Of a stretch of DNA of 56,588 nt, positions 1 through 9,397 are shown piece after piece. Both the position numbers and the translations under genes were made by a program. Source of the stretch: Anaerovorax odorimutans (GTDB lineage: Bacteria; Bacillota; Clostridia; Peptostreptococcales; JAAYPU01); NCBI GenBank assembly GCA_016841185.1, contig JAENZQ010000009.1, positions 43,220 to 99,807 on the forward strand, given 5' to 3'. Each line of letters opens with the position of its first letter. The stretch's first letter is position 1. A model generated the notes under the pieces. It was given only the letters and a program-made list of their open reading frames with translations. It made no database searches and was not told the origin of the DNA.

Positions 1-305
1 GGATAAACCGAACTGCCGGTGCGATTTTCATCATGGAGGATGAAGATGTAACGCTGTATGCAAAATGGAAGACTGACAGTTATACCGTAAATTATGACGG
101 GAACGGCAGCACCGGAGGGACAGTGCCGACAGACAGCAACAGTTATGAACCGGGAGATATGGTAACTGTGTTGGGAAACACCGGAGGCCTTACAAAATCA
201 GGATGTTCCTTCGAGGGATGGAACACGAAAACGGACGGAACAGGGATAAACCGAACTGCCGGTGCGATTTTCATCATGGAGGATGAAGATGTAACGCTAT
301 ATGCC
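1..305 (+). repeat. Tandem 243-bp (81-codon) InlB-type repeat, at least one full unit
   Basis: The first about 60 bases of the window recur at 244-303 with very few differences, a period of 243 bp or 81 codons. The repeat continues off the left edge, so the array length is unknown. Confidence 0.88.
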
Positions 306-1622
306 AAGTGGGCAGATGTCGGTTCAGGCAGGCGGTCTCATAGGCATAAAAAGGAAACGCCTTCCGAAGAAGATATGTCTGTAACGGTGAATGGACAGGC
401 CCAACAGCAGGTGGCTATCGTTTCAACTGAGACCCGAAACGGCAGGACCGTTTCTACAGTAATTCTTGATACAGAAAAAATGTCTGAGACTGTTAACTCA
501 GGACAGGACGGAAGTAAGGTTACCGTTCCCATAACAGGCACAGCCGATGTAGCAGTAAGTAAACTAAATGGAGACCTGATCAAAGTAATGGAAAATAAAC
601 AGACTGTAATGGAAATCAAGACGGATCAAGCGACTTACACGCTTCCGGCTCAACAGATTGATATTGATGCTGTTTATTCGGAGTTTGGCCGGGATGTAAG
701 CCTGTCTGATATTACGGTAAGCATCGAAATAGCCAAAACTTCCGAAGAAAAAGTCAAAATCATTGAAGATACAGCTTCAGAAGGCAACTTTTCCATTGTT
801 GTGCCGCCGGTAGATTTTTCTGTAAAATGCACCTGTGGGGACAAGACCGTGGACATCAGCAGTTTCAACAGTTATGTCCAAAGAGCCGTAGCCATACCGG
901 ATGATGCGGATCCGTCAAAAATAACCACTGCAGTTGTGGTGGATCCAGATGGAACGTTACGGCATGTTCCTACAAAAGTTATTGTCATCGACGGTAAATA
1001 TTATGCACAAATCAACAGTTTGACCAACAGTTCATATTCGGTAATCTGGAACCCGGTAGAATTTGAAGATGTCATCGATCACTGGGCAAAAGAAGCAGTT
1101 AATGACATGGGGTCGAGGATGATTATCAGCGGTGTAGGTAAAAACAGATTTGATCCGGACAGGGAAATCACCCGTGCCGAGTTTGCGGCAATAATAGCCA
1201 GAGGTCTGGGACTGAAGCCCGGACAAGGCAATAATCCGTTTGAAGATGTAAATGAGGATGCCTGGTATTGTGATTTTGTCAGAACTTCAGCAGAATATGG
1301 AATCATATCCGGGTATGGCAACGGAAAATTCGGCCCTATGGACAAAATAACACGAGAACAGGCCATGGTAATGATTGAAAGAGCTATGAAAATTTGCGAA
1401 TTGGAATCAGAAGCGGGAGAGGATGAGACAGAAAGCCTTCTTGCTGCCTTTGATGATTCGGGGCAAGCGGCAAAATGGGCAAAGGAAAGTATGGCTGCCT
1501 GTATCAAATCGGATATTATTTCCGGAAAGAGCAGTACGATGCTTGGACCAAAAGATAAAATAACCAGAGCGGAAGTGGCAGTTATCATAAGAAGGTTACT
1601 TCAGAAATCCAGTCTAATCTGA
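3..1622 (+). CDS. Surface protein with InlB-type B repeats and three SLH domains (5' truncated by window edge)
   Basis: The reading frame is open from the first bases of the window, so only the C-terminal about 540 residues are visible. The visible part starts inside a tandem repeat of the InlB B-repeat/Listeria-Bacteroides type (motifs YDGNGSTGGTVP, FEGWNT, VTLYAKW). A spacer of about 230 residues with beta-rich composition follows. The C-terminus carries three S-layer homology domains (FEDVIDHWAKEAV, FEDVNEDAWYCDFV, FDDSGQAAKWAKES, each ending in an ITRAE or ITREQ motif). SLH triplets anchor proteins to pyruvylated secondary cell-wall polymer, so this is an exported, wall-bound protein, probably an adhesin or S-layer-associated protein. 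It ends at a hairpin terminator. The first in-frame ATG at 33 lies within a repeat and is not the true start. Confidence 0.9.
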   Translation: MNRTAGAIFIMEDEDVTLYAKWKTDSYTVNYDGNGSTGGTVPTDSNSYEPGDMVTVLGNTGGLTKSGCSFEGWNTKTDGTGINRTAGAIFIMEDEDVTLYAKWADVGSGRRSHRHKKETPSEEDMSVTVNGQAQQQVAIVSTETRNGRTVSTVILDTEKMSETVNSGQDGSKVTVPITGTADVAVSKLNGDLIKVMENKQTVMEIKTDQATYTLPAQQIDIDAVYSEFGRDVSLSDITVSIEIAKTSEEKVKIIEDTASEGNFSIVVPPVDFSVKCTCGDKTVDISSFNSYVQRAVAIPDDADPSKITTAVVVDPDGTLRHVPTKVIVIDGKYYAQINSLTNSSYSVIWNPVEFEDVIDHWAKEAVNDMGSRMIISGVGKNRFDPDREITRAEFAAIIARGLGLKPGQGNNPFEDVNEDAWYCDFVRTSAEYGIISGYGNGKFGPMDKITREQAMVMIERAMKICELESEAGEDETESLLAAFDDSGQAAKWAKESMAACIKSDIISGKSSTMLGPKDKITRAEVAVIIRRLLQKSSLI

Positions 1623-1628
1623 TGAATG

Positions 1629-1664
1629 AAACCCCTGAGGAAAAATCCAAAGGGGTTTATTCTT
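1629..1664 (+). terminator. Rho-independent terminator of the SLH gene
   Basis: An 8-bp stem (AAACCCCT pairing with AGGGGTTT) with a 14-nt loop begins seven bases after the stop codon and is followed by a T-rich stretch. Confidence 0.85.
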
Positions 1665-1682
1665 TACTCCGTGTCATCAAGA

Positions 1683-1711
1683 TTGATATTTATCTTCAAA
1701 TAAGATAGAAT
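1683..1711 (+). promoter_or_regulatory. Sigma-A-type promoter of the moxR operon
   Basis: TTGATA and TAGAAT are separated by exactly 17 bp, about 35 bp upstream of the MoxR start codon and downstream of a terminator. Confidence 0.6.
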
Positions 1712-1744
1712 GATAGCAAAATAAATACACAGAAGGATAATAGA

Positions 1745-2719
1745 ATGAATCATAATAATTATATGCTCCCGGCATTTATCAATCAACTGGATAAATTTTG
1801 GGAACAAATGGATAAAGTTATCGTTGGAAGAAGAAAAGAGTTAAAATTCATATTGACGGCGCTGTTAAGTGAAGGACATGTTTTACTGGAAGATCTTCCC
1901 GGCACGGGAAAAACTACAATGGTTAAGGCATTTTCCAAAGGAATGGATTGCTTGTTTTCCAGGATCCAATGTACACCGGACTTGCTCCCGTCGGATATTT
2001 TAGGAGGCTCAATATTCAATCCCAAAACAAGTGAGTTTTATTTAAGAAAAGGACCGGTTTTCACCAACGTATTGCTGGTGGATGAGATCAACCGGGCATT
2101 GCCTCGTACGCAGTCCAGCTTATTGGAGTGTATGGAGGAAAGGCAAGTTTCCTTAGAGGGAAAAACCTATATCCTATCCTCCCCTTTTATTGTTTTGGCA
2201 ACACAAAATCCTATAGAAATGGAAGGGACTTTCCAGCTTCCTGAGGCTCAACTGGACAGATTTTGCATGAAATTGAAATTAGGATATCCGACACAAAAAG
2301 AAGAAGAAAGCATGCTTGAGAAAGTAGGAGACGCAATTCCTTATGACAAGATCGATATTATATTTAATCCGAAGGAAGTACAGGAGATGCAAAGACAATG
2401 TAAAGACATTCATGTTCATGAGTCAATACGGGAATACATTGCCCGGTTAGCCAATGCAACACGTTCACATGGTATTGTTTCTATCGGAGTAAGCCCTCGA
2501 GGAAGCAAGGTTTTGTACAAAACCGTAAAGGCATGGGCAATGCTGAACGGGCGTAATTATGCCATTTTAGACGATGTGAAAGAGATGGTCAAACCGGTTT
2601 GGAATCATCGCATGATCCTGAAGGCGGAAGCACATATCAATAACATCTCATCAGAGGATATTTTAGAAGAAATAGTGAAAAAAGTCAGCTTGCCAGATGA
2701 AGAGGTCGTTAATTTATGA
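1745..2719 (+). CDS. MoxR-family AAA+ ATPase
   Basis: This 324-residue protein is full length for the MoxR family of AAA+ chaperone-like ATPases. The Walker A motif is DLPGTGKTT (about residue 54-62), Walker B is LLVDEINRA, and the MoxR signature ATQNPIEMEGTFQLPEAQLDRF follows. Family members act in the cytoplasm, usually helping to assemble or activate complexes whose other components are encoded beside them. Here the next gene, a DUF58 protein, overlaps it by 4 bp (ATGA), and a polytopic membrane protein follows; this is the classic MoxR-DUF58-transglutaminase-like gene set. The client complex is unknown. The start is supported by an AGAAGGA ribosome-binding site. Confidence 0.93.
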   Translation: MNHNNYMLPAFINQLDKFWEQMDKVIVGRRKELKFILTALLSEGHVLLEDLPGTGKTTMVKAFSKGMDCLFSRIQCTPDLLPSDILGGSIFNPKTSEFYLRKGPVFTNVLLVDEINRALPRTQSSLLECMEERQVSLEGKTYILSSPFIVLATQNPIEMEGTFQLPEAQLDRFCMKLKLGYPTQKEEESMLEKVGDAIPYDKIDIIFNPKEVQEMQRQCKDIHVHESIREYIARLANATRSHGIVSIGVSPRGSKVLYKTVKAWAMLNGRNYAILDDVKEMVKPVWNHRMILKAEAHINNISSEDILEEIVKKVSLPDEEVVNL

Positions 2720-3993
2720 GTAAAGAGCACGAAGCAGATCACCATTTTGGAAATAGCAGCCGACCTTCTTTGGAAACCAGTATATTGTTTCAATTTCATG
2801 CAATATGGGTCTTGTTATTTATTCTTTTAATTGCAATCTGGTGCAGGTTTGTATCATTGATTGTTGTAAGCGCATTCCTGTTATTTCTATTCATTGCCAT
2901 TACACTATGGAAAAAAGCGTCGTTAAATCATATCTGGCCGACTTTACAGTTTTCAAAAACCAGAATGTTTGTTGATGAGGAATTCTTAATACATGCTTCT
3001 GTCTATAATGGCAAATGGCTTCCTTTAGTATGGCTTGAATGGGCTTTTTCAGAGAATTCGGGCGTTTACTTTGAAAATAACGGGTGCAATACGTATACCG
3101 TGCGCTTTTTATGGGTGCTCTGGTTCCGGGAAATAAAATGGACGCTAACCGGAATAGCGGTGCAACGGGGTGTTTACAATCTGGGGCAGATCATATTGCG
3201 TTCAGGTGATGGTTTTCGTTTTGCTGAGAAAGAAAAAGAATACCGATTGGACGGAAAGCTATATATTTACCCAAAGATCATACCGGTACATGTATCCGAT
3301 CTACGTCCTTCTATGCACTGGGGTGTGAAAGGAAAGCAGGGAGGATTTATAGAAGACCCTCTTATGGTAATAGGAGTCAGAGAATATCAAGCCGGCGACG
3401 AATGGAAGAGATTCAATTGGAAGGCAAGCGCCCGAACAGGAAAACTTCTGACTAATGTTTATCAGCCTGTTGTTCTGGAACAATTGATGGTTTATATAGA
3501 TGTCAGCGGGTTCGTAATCAATGAAACAGCTTATGACGACCCGGATGAACAAAAAATTTATGCTTTTAAAAAATGGGAAGCTTTTGAAAAGTTTCTTTCT
3601 GTTATTGCTTCAGTAGTCTTAAATTACAAAAAACGGGGAATGGGTATCGGCTTTTCCAGTAATGCTCTGAACTGCAATGGGGGAAAAATGCCGAATATAT
3701 TACCTTGCACGGATTTGACGCCTTTTTTAGATCAGTTGGCTCAAATTACCCAGCGCGTAAGCGTTCCCCGAATGGTTCCCCTGGATGAAATGCATCACAA
3801 AGGGCAGCTATACATGCCGGTCTCTGTATTTTGCCATCATGTTAATCGAGAACATTATATGTGGTTTCAAATTCATAAGAATAAGGTTTCGGATATAAGT
3901 TTCTATTATAAAATGGAAACGGAGTATTCAAAAAAACTGGATGCAAATGCAAAATCAATATATTTGTTTCTCACGTCAGGCGAATCTGCTTAA
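2716..3993 (+). CDS. DUF58-domain membrane protein (MoxR partner)
   Basis: This 425-residue protein has two closely spaced hydrophobic segments near the N-terminus (about residues 25-65). A beta-rich middle region is followed by the DUF58 signature REYQAGDEWKRFNWKASART (about residues 222-241). DUF58 proteins usually carry a von Willebrand A-like region and are membrane-anchored partners of MoxR ATPases. The 4-bp overlap with moxR indicates translational coupling. The biochemical role is not established for the family; a function in envelope assembly or sensing is an inference from its neighbours. Confidence 0.88.
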   Translation: MSKEHEADHHFGNSSRPSLETSILFQFHAIWVLLFILLIAIWCRFVSLIVVSAFLLFLFIAITLWKKASLNHIWPTLQFSKTRMFVDEEFLIHASVYNGKWLPLVWLEWAFSENSGVYFENNGCNTYTVRFLWVLWFREIKWTLTGIAVQRGVYNLGQIILRSGDGFRFAEKEKEYRLDGKLYIYPKIIPVHVSDLRPSMHWGVKGKQGGFIEDPLMVIGVREYQAGDEWKRFNWKASARTGKLLTNVYQPVVLEQLMVYIDVSGFVINETAYDDPDEQKIYAFKKWEAFEKFLSVIASVVLNYKKRGMGIGFSSNALNCNGGKMPNILPCTDLTPFLDQLAQITQRVSVPRMVPLDEMHHKGQLYMPVSVFCHHVNREHYMWFQIHKNKVSDISFYYKMETEYSKKLDANAKSIYLFLTSGESA

Positions 3994-4009
3994 GAAGGGA
4001 GATTCTGTT

Positions 4010-5365
4010 ATGGACCGGTTTAAAGATATATACAAATCTTTCGTCATGATTTACAGTGAAATAATATGGATTTATTATGTCATTGTGTTGTTTACAAGTG
4101 TTGAATGGGATCAGCCGGCTTTTTTTGACCTTACCTATCTTATGATATCCGGGATAACAGGCTATTGTATAAATGTTGTATTATTAAAAAGCAGTAATCA
4201 TGTATTTTTATTTTTGGGAAATATGCTGATCATAGTTTTTTTTGTGATACAGAATTGGAAAAGTGTTGTGCCGCAGGGAGCATGGGGATTCGGTCTGGCG
4301 GTAAGCATCGGCATTATCTTTATTTTATTGCGCAGCGCCCGTTTAACCCGTCATCTTCCGACACGGCAGGAAGTATTACGTCGGTTTGAGGGGAATATTA
4401 TATATTACATTATTTTTGCATCTGCTTTTACTGTAAAGGAATGGGCAAGTTTAACATTCCATTTGTTTTTTATATTTGCTATTGCAAGCAGTCTCATTGG
4501 GATGGTATTGACATTACAAAACCATGAAGAGACTGAAAGCAGCCAAAACATAAAGATTATAAAAGCAGGGCAATCCGGATGGTTTACGGGCATAATGATT
4601 GTTTTTTTAATGTGTATGCCACTTTTTTCATTGATTTTCCTCCTGCCATCTGTAAACAAAGGACTATATTCTTTGGGCATCGGCAGTTGGAGAATGTTGA
4701 AATGGACAGGATTACAGATAGGTCTTTTTTTTAAATGGCTATTCAGCCTTTTTCCTGAACCGGAAATGGGAGAAATGCCTGCAGCACCACCGGGGCAAAA
4801 GATGATTACTTCTGAAGCGTTGGAAGAAACCACACATGCCTTTCCGGTTATATGGATGATTGCAGGAACTGCTGTTATCTTAACGGTTATAGCGGTGTGG
4901 TATATATCCAGATTAAGGAAAATCAGATTGACAAATAAGTTTGGGAGACCAAGACACATCGTTGTTATCAGAGAACCCGGATGGTCTATTAAAAGTCGTT
5001 TCAAGAATTTTTTACATTTTTTGAGATTGAAATGGTGCATGCAATTTTTCCGTTTTTATAAGCATCCCATTTATTGGTATTACCAACAAGTTCTGAAATG
5101 GGGTAAAAAGAACGATATCCTAAAAGAGAAAACAGAAACATCTAAAGAATATATAGAGAAAGTAATCAATCATATCCCTGAAAAAGAAAGCAGCTTCAGC
5201 TTTAAAGGCAGGAATTACAAAGCACCTGAATTATTAATCCGATTGAATAAAGATTATCAGGCTACTTATTACGGACTCCTGCCGGAAATATCGGGTGAAG
5301 GAGAATATAAACTTTTGATTGATTATTTAAAGAAAGCAGGCGGCAGTTTCATAAACGAGAAATAA
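4010..5365 (+). CDS. Polytopic membrane protein with DUF4129-like C-terminus, third gene of the MoxR operon
   Basis: The ATG at 4010 is chosen because AAGAAGGGAG lies just upstream; an ATG at 3941 is in frame but sits inside the previous gene. The 451-residue product has about five or six N-terminal membrane segments, a soluble stretch, one further membrane segment near residue 280-300 (VIWMIAGTAVILTVIAVWYI) and a charged C-terminal tail resembling the DUF4129 region of TgpA-like proteins. I see no transglutaminase-like catalytic core (no Cys-His-Asp pattern) between the membrane parts, which is the domain usually present at this position of the operon. It probably forms a membrane complex with the DUF58 protein. 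Confidence 0.7.
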   Translation: MDRFKDIYKSFVMIYSEIIWIYYVIVLFTSVEWDQPAFFDLTYLMISGITGYCINVVLLKSSNHVFLFLGNMLIIVFFVIQNWKSVVPQGAWGFGLAVSIGIIFILLRSARLTRHLPTRQEVLRRFEGNIIYYIIFASAFTVKEWASLTFHLFFIFAIASSLIGMVLTLQNHEETESSQNIKIIKAGQSGWFTGIMIVFLMCMPLFSLIFLLPSVNKGLYSLGIGSWRMLKWTGLQIGLFFKWLFSLFPEPEMGEMPAAPPGQKMITSEALEETTHAFPVIWMIAGTAVILTVIAVWYISRLRKIRLTNKFGRPRHIVVIREPGWSIKSRFKNFLHFLRLKWCMQFFRFYKHPIYWYYQQVLKWGKKNDILKEKTETSKEYIEKVINHIPEKESSFSFKGRNYKAPELLIRLNKDYQATYYGLLPEISGEGEYKLLIDYLKKAGGSFINEK

Positions 5366-5422
5366 AAACACTTAAAAAAGATCTTGGTAAGTATACAGAA
5401 GAGTTGCAGGAGGTTATGTATT

Positions 5423-6238
5423 ATGAATCAGAAAATAAAGATATTGTATTTTAGTGCGACGGGAACTACTGAAAAAATAGTATCAGGTATTGCCGATAAA
5501 CTTTCAGAGAATATGGCAGTCAAGGTATCTGACATTATTGACTTCACATTACCGAGTAATAGAAGTGAGCCTTTGTTATTTTCAGAAAGTGATGTGGTCA
5601 TTATTGGGGTACCGGTCTATGCAGGGCGTGTTCCCAATGTATTATTGAATTATTTGAAAGCAATTAAAGGAAACGGTGCTTTTGCAATAGCCGTAGTGGT
5701 TTATGGAAACAGAAATTATGATGATGCTTTGGTTGAGCTGAAAGATATCCTTGAATCCGGAAAGTTTAAAGTCATTGCAGGAGGCGCTTTTATAGGGGAG
5801 CATTCTTTTTCTGAAACATTGGCAAAAAACAGACCGGATGAAAAGGATATGACTATTGCATCGGATTTTGCCGATGAAATATACGAAAAAGTCTTCAATC
5901 AAAAGATATTCAAGCCCATTATTGTAAAAGGAAATAGTCCTTACAGGAATTATTACAGACCTATCAATAAGGATGGAATCCCTGTGGATATCAGAAGGGT
6001 AAAGCCCAAAACAAACGGTAATTGTACGGGCTGTAAACTTTGTGTTAAAGTTTGTCCAATGGGTTCTATTGATTCGGATGATACAAGCAGGTTGAATGGG
6101 ATCTGTATCAAATGCGGTGCGTGTATCAAGAAATGCCCTGTCCAGGCCAAGTATTATGATGATGAAGATTATTTAAGGCATAAAAAGGAATTGGAAATTG
6201 AATTTAAGGAGCGAAAGGAACCAGAACTGTTTATCTAA
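5423..6238 (+). CDS. EFR1-type flavodoxin/ferredoxin fusion protein
   Basis: The start at 5423 follows a GCAGGAGG ribosome-binding site; an in-frame ATG at 5384 lacks one. The 271-residue protein begins with a flavodoxin-like FMN-binding loop (YFSATGTTEKI) and a second flavodoxin motif (GVPVYAGRVPN). The C-terminus holds two 4Fe-4S ferredoxin motifs, CTGCKLCVKVCP and CIKCGACIKKCP. This is the architecture of EFR1-family electron-transfer proteins, which move electrons in the cytoplasm of anaerobes. Its partner is unknown. It stands between two unrelated operons and may be read through from the MoxR group, whose last gene ends 57 bp upstream. Confidence 0.87.
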   Translation: MNQKIKILYFSATGTTEKIVSGIADKLSENMAVKVSDIIDFTLPSNRSEPLLFSESDVVIIGVPVYAGRVPNVLLNYLKAIKGNGAFAIAVVVYGNRNYDDALVELKDILESGKFKVIAGGAFIGEHSFSETLAKNRPDEKDMTIASDFADEIYEKVFNQKIFKPIIVKGNSPYRNYYRPINKDGIPVDIRRVKPKTNGNCTGCKLCVKVCPMGSIDSDDTSRLNGICIKCGACIKKCPVQAKYYDDEDYLRHKKELEIEFKERKEPELFI

Positions 6239-6259
6239 CCGGACTATGTAATTCAAAAA

Positions 6260-6288
6260 TTGACTTTTTTCTGATAATATATTATTAA
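6260..6288 (+). promoter_or_regulatory. Sigma-A-type promoter of the histidine kinase gene
   Basis: TTGACT and TATTAA are separated by 17 bp, 26 bp upstream of the kinase start codon. Confidence 0.55.
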
Positions 6289-6313
6289 GTTCGAAATAAG
6301 GTTTGAGTGAAAT

Positions 6314-9300
6314 ATGAAAAGAAATTTCTTTTTAATTAGAAAAATAATTGTATTATCTATTATTTTGATAGCAACCATTTTTCAGAGTGCGGTATTTGCG
6401 GCTTCCGTCAAAAGTAGCCCTCCGACAGTAAATAGTGGCGTGCTTGATCTTTCCTTGTGGGATATGGGAAAAGACGGAATAGTGGATTTGTCAGGAGATT
6501 GGGACTTTTATTGGAATACTTTCTTGACTAAAAAAGATTTTGAGAACCTTGAACCGAAGCCGGATATAAAAGCAAGAGTGCCGGTAGTATGGAATGCTTA
6601 TCAGATAAACGGAAAAAGCCTTCCGGGTTTTGGGCATGCCACATACAGGTTGCAAGTTGTCGGTACAGATCCGGGCAAGCCTATGGCTTTAAGAATTCCT
6701 ACCATGTCTACGGCTTATCGTATGTTTATGGATGATGAATTGATTGCTTCCAATGGTACTGCTACATGGGATAGGAATGAATTTAAGCCGGAGAATAGAC
6801 CGGTTACCGTTTGTATTGTACCTGAAACAACGGAATTCAACCTTATTGTACAGGTAGCAAATTATGTTTATGATCGCGGGGGAATGTGGTATTCAATAAA
6901 AATGGGTACACCTGCTCAGATCCAAGAGCTTACCAGAAATGTTACCTATCTTGATTTATTTCTGATGGGAAGCTTTTTTATTATGGGGCTTTACTATTTA
7001 AGTATTTTTCTCCTGAGGCGGGAAGATAAAGCCAGCCTGTACTTCGTATTGATGTGTATTGTTGCAATGGGCAGAACCATGATCCACGGAGATTATTCAA
7101 TTTATAAAATACTGCCTTTTATAAATTTTAAAATGCTTGTTGTATTGAACTACTATACCGTTTACTGGGCAGGAACAACGCTCCTTTTGTTTTTGCGGGA
7201 ATTATTTCCCAAAGAAATATCGAAATATTCCGTTCGAGGTGCTTTAATTTATTCGTTCAGCATTTCGATTATTACATTATTGTCGCCGGTATGGTTTTTT
7301 ACAAAACTAAAGCCGTTTATGATGGTAGCTGTTATTTTGACGATATCGTACGGATTGATCTTTACCCTTGTCGCTTATTTCAGGAAGCGGCAGAATTCTC
7401 TTATTGTATTGGCAGGCGGTTTTGTTATTGGAGTTTGTGTGTTATATGATGTTCTGTATCACAGTCAGTTGATTTCCTTTGAGCTGGGGGAGCTGACACC
7501 TTTTGGGTTCTATATATTCATTTTTCTTCAATCATTTATCCTTGCCAGACGATTTGCAATTACTTTCAGGAATGTCAATGATCTTTCAGAAAAGCTTCTG
7601 AAACTGGACAAGTTAAAGGATGAGTTCCTTGCAAATACTTCTCACGAGTTAAGAACACCTTTGAATGGTATAATTGGAATCACGGAAGCTCTGGCCCGAG
7701 GCAGTGAAGGGTCTCTTAATCCGGAGCAAAAAGAGAAATTGTCGATTATATCCGACAGCAGTAAAAGATTATCTAATTTAGTCAACGATATTTTGGATTA
7801 TTCAAAAATGAAATATGAGGATATCCAACTGAATTGCAAAGCTGTGAGAATAAATGCTGTTGTAAATCCGACATTAATGATATTAAAACATTCCTTTGAA
7901 TCGGATGTTAAGCTCATTAATGACATTGATGACAAATTGCCTCCTGTTATGGCGGATGAGAATCGATTTGCTCAGATCATCCATAATTTGATAGGTAATG
8001 CTTTAAAGTTTACTAAAGAAGGATATGTGAGAATCTCAGCAGAGCAATCAGACAAGCGAGTTTTATTTTGTGTTGAAGATTCAGGGGAAGGCATTCCTCA
8101 AGAAAAATATGAAGATATTTTTAAATCCTTTGAACAGTTGGATACATCCCTCACGAGAAAACATGGAGGCACTGGCCTGGGACTTCCGATAACAAAATAT
8201 TTAATTGAGCTTCAAAAAGGAGAAATATGGGTGGAATCTGCTTTAGGAGAAGGCAGTCGGTTTTATTTTACACTTCCTGTTGCACAGATGCAGGAGTATG
8301 GGGAAAAAGAAATTCAATTGGAAGAGCCTATTGAAGTTGTTCCTGATGAAAATGTCAATGGTACTGTTGGGAGAACCGGTGGAAATGATCAAATCCTTAT
8401 CGTCGATGATGAAAAAATAAACTTACAGGCTGCAGCTGCGATACTTAATATGGAAGGATATGCGGTCATAGGTGCAAATAGTGGATTAAAAGCTTTAGAT
8501 GTAATCAGAAAAAATGAGGATATTAATTTAGTAATATTGGATGTGATGATGCCTGAAATGTCAGGATATGATGTGTGCCGAACAATCAGAGAAAGTAAAT
8601 CCCAATTTGATTTGCCCGTATTGATGTTAACTGCCAAGACCAATACGGAAGACATTATTATTGGGTTTGAGGCCGGAGCAAATGACTATCTTTTCAAACC
8701 TTTCGAAACGGAAGAACTTATTGCAAGGGTAAAGACATTGGTCAGCCTTAAAAAATCAGTAGCTCAGGCAATGGCGGCAGAGTCGGCGTTTTTGCAGGCA
8801 CAGATCAAGCCCCACTTTTTATATAATACGCTGAATACCATTTCTTATTTTTGTGATGTTGATCCTCAGCGCGCCGAACAGCTTATTAATACATTTGCAA
8901 ACTATTTAAGATACAGCTTTGATTTTGAAAAACTTGAAACGCATACATCAATTGAAAAAGAGATAAGCCTTGTTTATTCATATCTTGAAATTGAAAAAGC
9001 GCGTTTTGGAGAGAACATGGAGGCGGTTATTGATATTGATGATAACCTTCAAGGGCTTGTTCCACCCCTGTCTATACAACCTTTGGTAGAAAATGCTATA
9101 CATCATGGGTTAAGAGGAAAAGGCGCGAAAGGCACTGTTATGATTTCAGTCCATAGAACAGAGGAAGGGATAAAAGTTGTTGTCAATGATGATGGTATTG
9201 GGATATCAAGTGATAAGCTGGAGAATTTGCTTTCAGATTATGATACCGAAGGTATTGGTCTAAGAAACATCGACCTAAGACTTAGAAAATTATATGGACG

Positions 9301-9397
9301 GGGATTAAAGATTCAGAGTGAAACAGGGAAAGGCACGAGAATAGAATTTACAATACCGACAGGAGGTGAAAGTGTTGATACAAGCGCTAATTGTTGA
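6314..9397 (+). CDS. Hybrid sensor histidine kinase with 7TMR-DISM sensor and two kinase modules
   Basis: The 1,027-residue protein starts with a signal peptide (residues 1-29). An extracellular jelly-roll domain of the 7TMR-DISM type (about 50-190) and a seven-helix membrane region (about 205-410) follow. The cytoplasmic part contains, in order: a HisKA dimerisation domain with phospho-acceptor His444 in SHELRTPLNG; a HATPase domain (SGEGIP, GGTGLGLPI); a receiver domain with Asp743 in LDVMMPEMSG; and a second, LytS-type kinase module with His834 in KPHFLYNTLNT and its own HATPase (VENAIHHG, GIGLRNI). It thus carries two complete but different kinases joined by a receiver. The response-regulator gene overlaps its 3' end, so the two form a two-component pair. 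The signal sensed may be a carbohydrate-like ligand, as inferred from the jelly-roll fold. Confidence 0.92.
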   Translation: MKRNFFLIRKIIVLSIILIATIFQSAVFAASVKSSPPTVNSGVLDLSLWDMGKDGIVDLSGDWDFYWNTFLTKKDFENLEPKPDIKARVPVVWNAYQINGKSLPGFGHATYRLQVVGTDPGKPMALRIPTMSTAYRMFMDDELIASNGTATWDRNEFKPENRPVTVCIVPETTEFNLIVQVANYVYDRGGMWYSIKMGTPAQIQELTRNVTYLDLFLMGSFFIMGLYYLSIFLLRREDKASLYFVLMCIVAMGRTMIHGDYSIYKILPFINFKMLVVLNYYTVYWAGTTLLLFLRELFPKEISKYSVRGALIYSFSISIITLLSPVWFFTKLKPFMMVAVILTISYGLIFTLVAYFRKRQNSLIVLAGGFVIGVCVLYDVLYHSQLISFELGELTPFGFYIFIFLQSFILARRFAITFRNVNDLSEKLLKLDKLKDEFLANTSHELRTPLNGIIGITEALARGSEGSLNPEQKEKLSIISDSSKRLSNLVNDILDYSKMKYEDIQLNCKAVRINAVVNPTLMILKHSFESDVKLINDIDDKLPPVMADENRFAQIIHNLIGNALKFTKEGYVRISAEQSDKRVLFCVEDSGEGIPQEKYEDIFKSFEQLDTSLTRKHGGTGLGLPITKYLIELQKGEIWVESALGEGSRFYFTLPVAQMQEYGEKEIQLEEPIEVVPDENVNGTVGRTGGNDQILIVDDEKINLQAAAAILNMEGYAVIGANSGLKALDVIRKNEDINLVILDVMMPEMSGYDVCRTIRESKSQFDLPVLMLTAKTNTEDIIIGFEAGANDYLFKPFETEELIARVKTLVSLKKSVAQAMAAESAFLQAQIKPHFLYNTLNTISYFCDVDPQRAEQLINTFANYLRYSFDFEKLETHTSIEKEISLVYSYLEIEKARFGENMEAVIDIDDNLQGLVPPLSIQPLVENAIHHGLRGKGAKGTVMISVHRTEEGIKVVVNDDGIGISSDKLENLLSDYDTEGIGLRNIDLRLRKLYGRGLKIQSETGKGTRIEFTIPTGGESVDTSANC

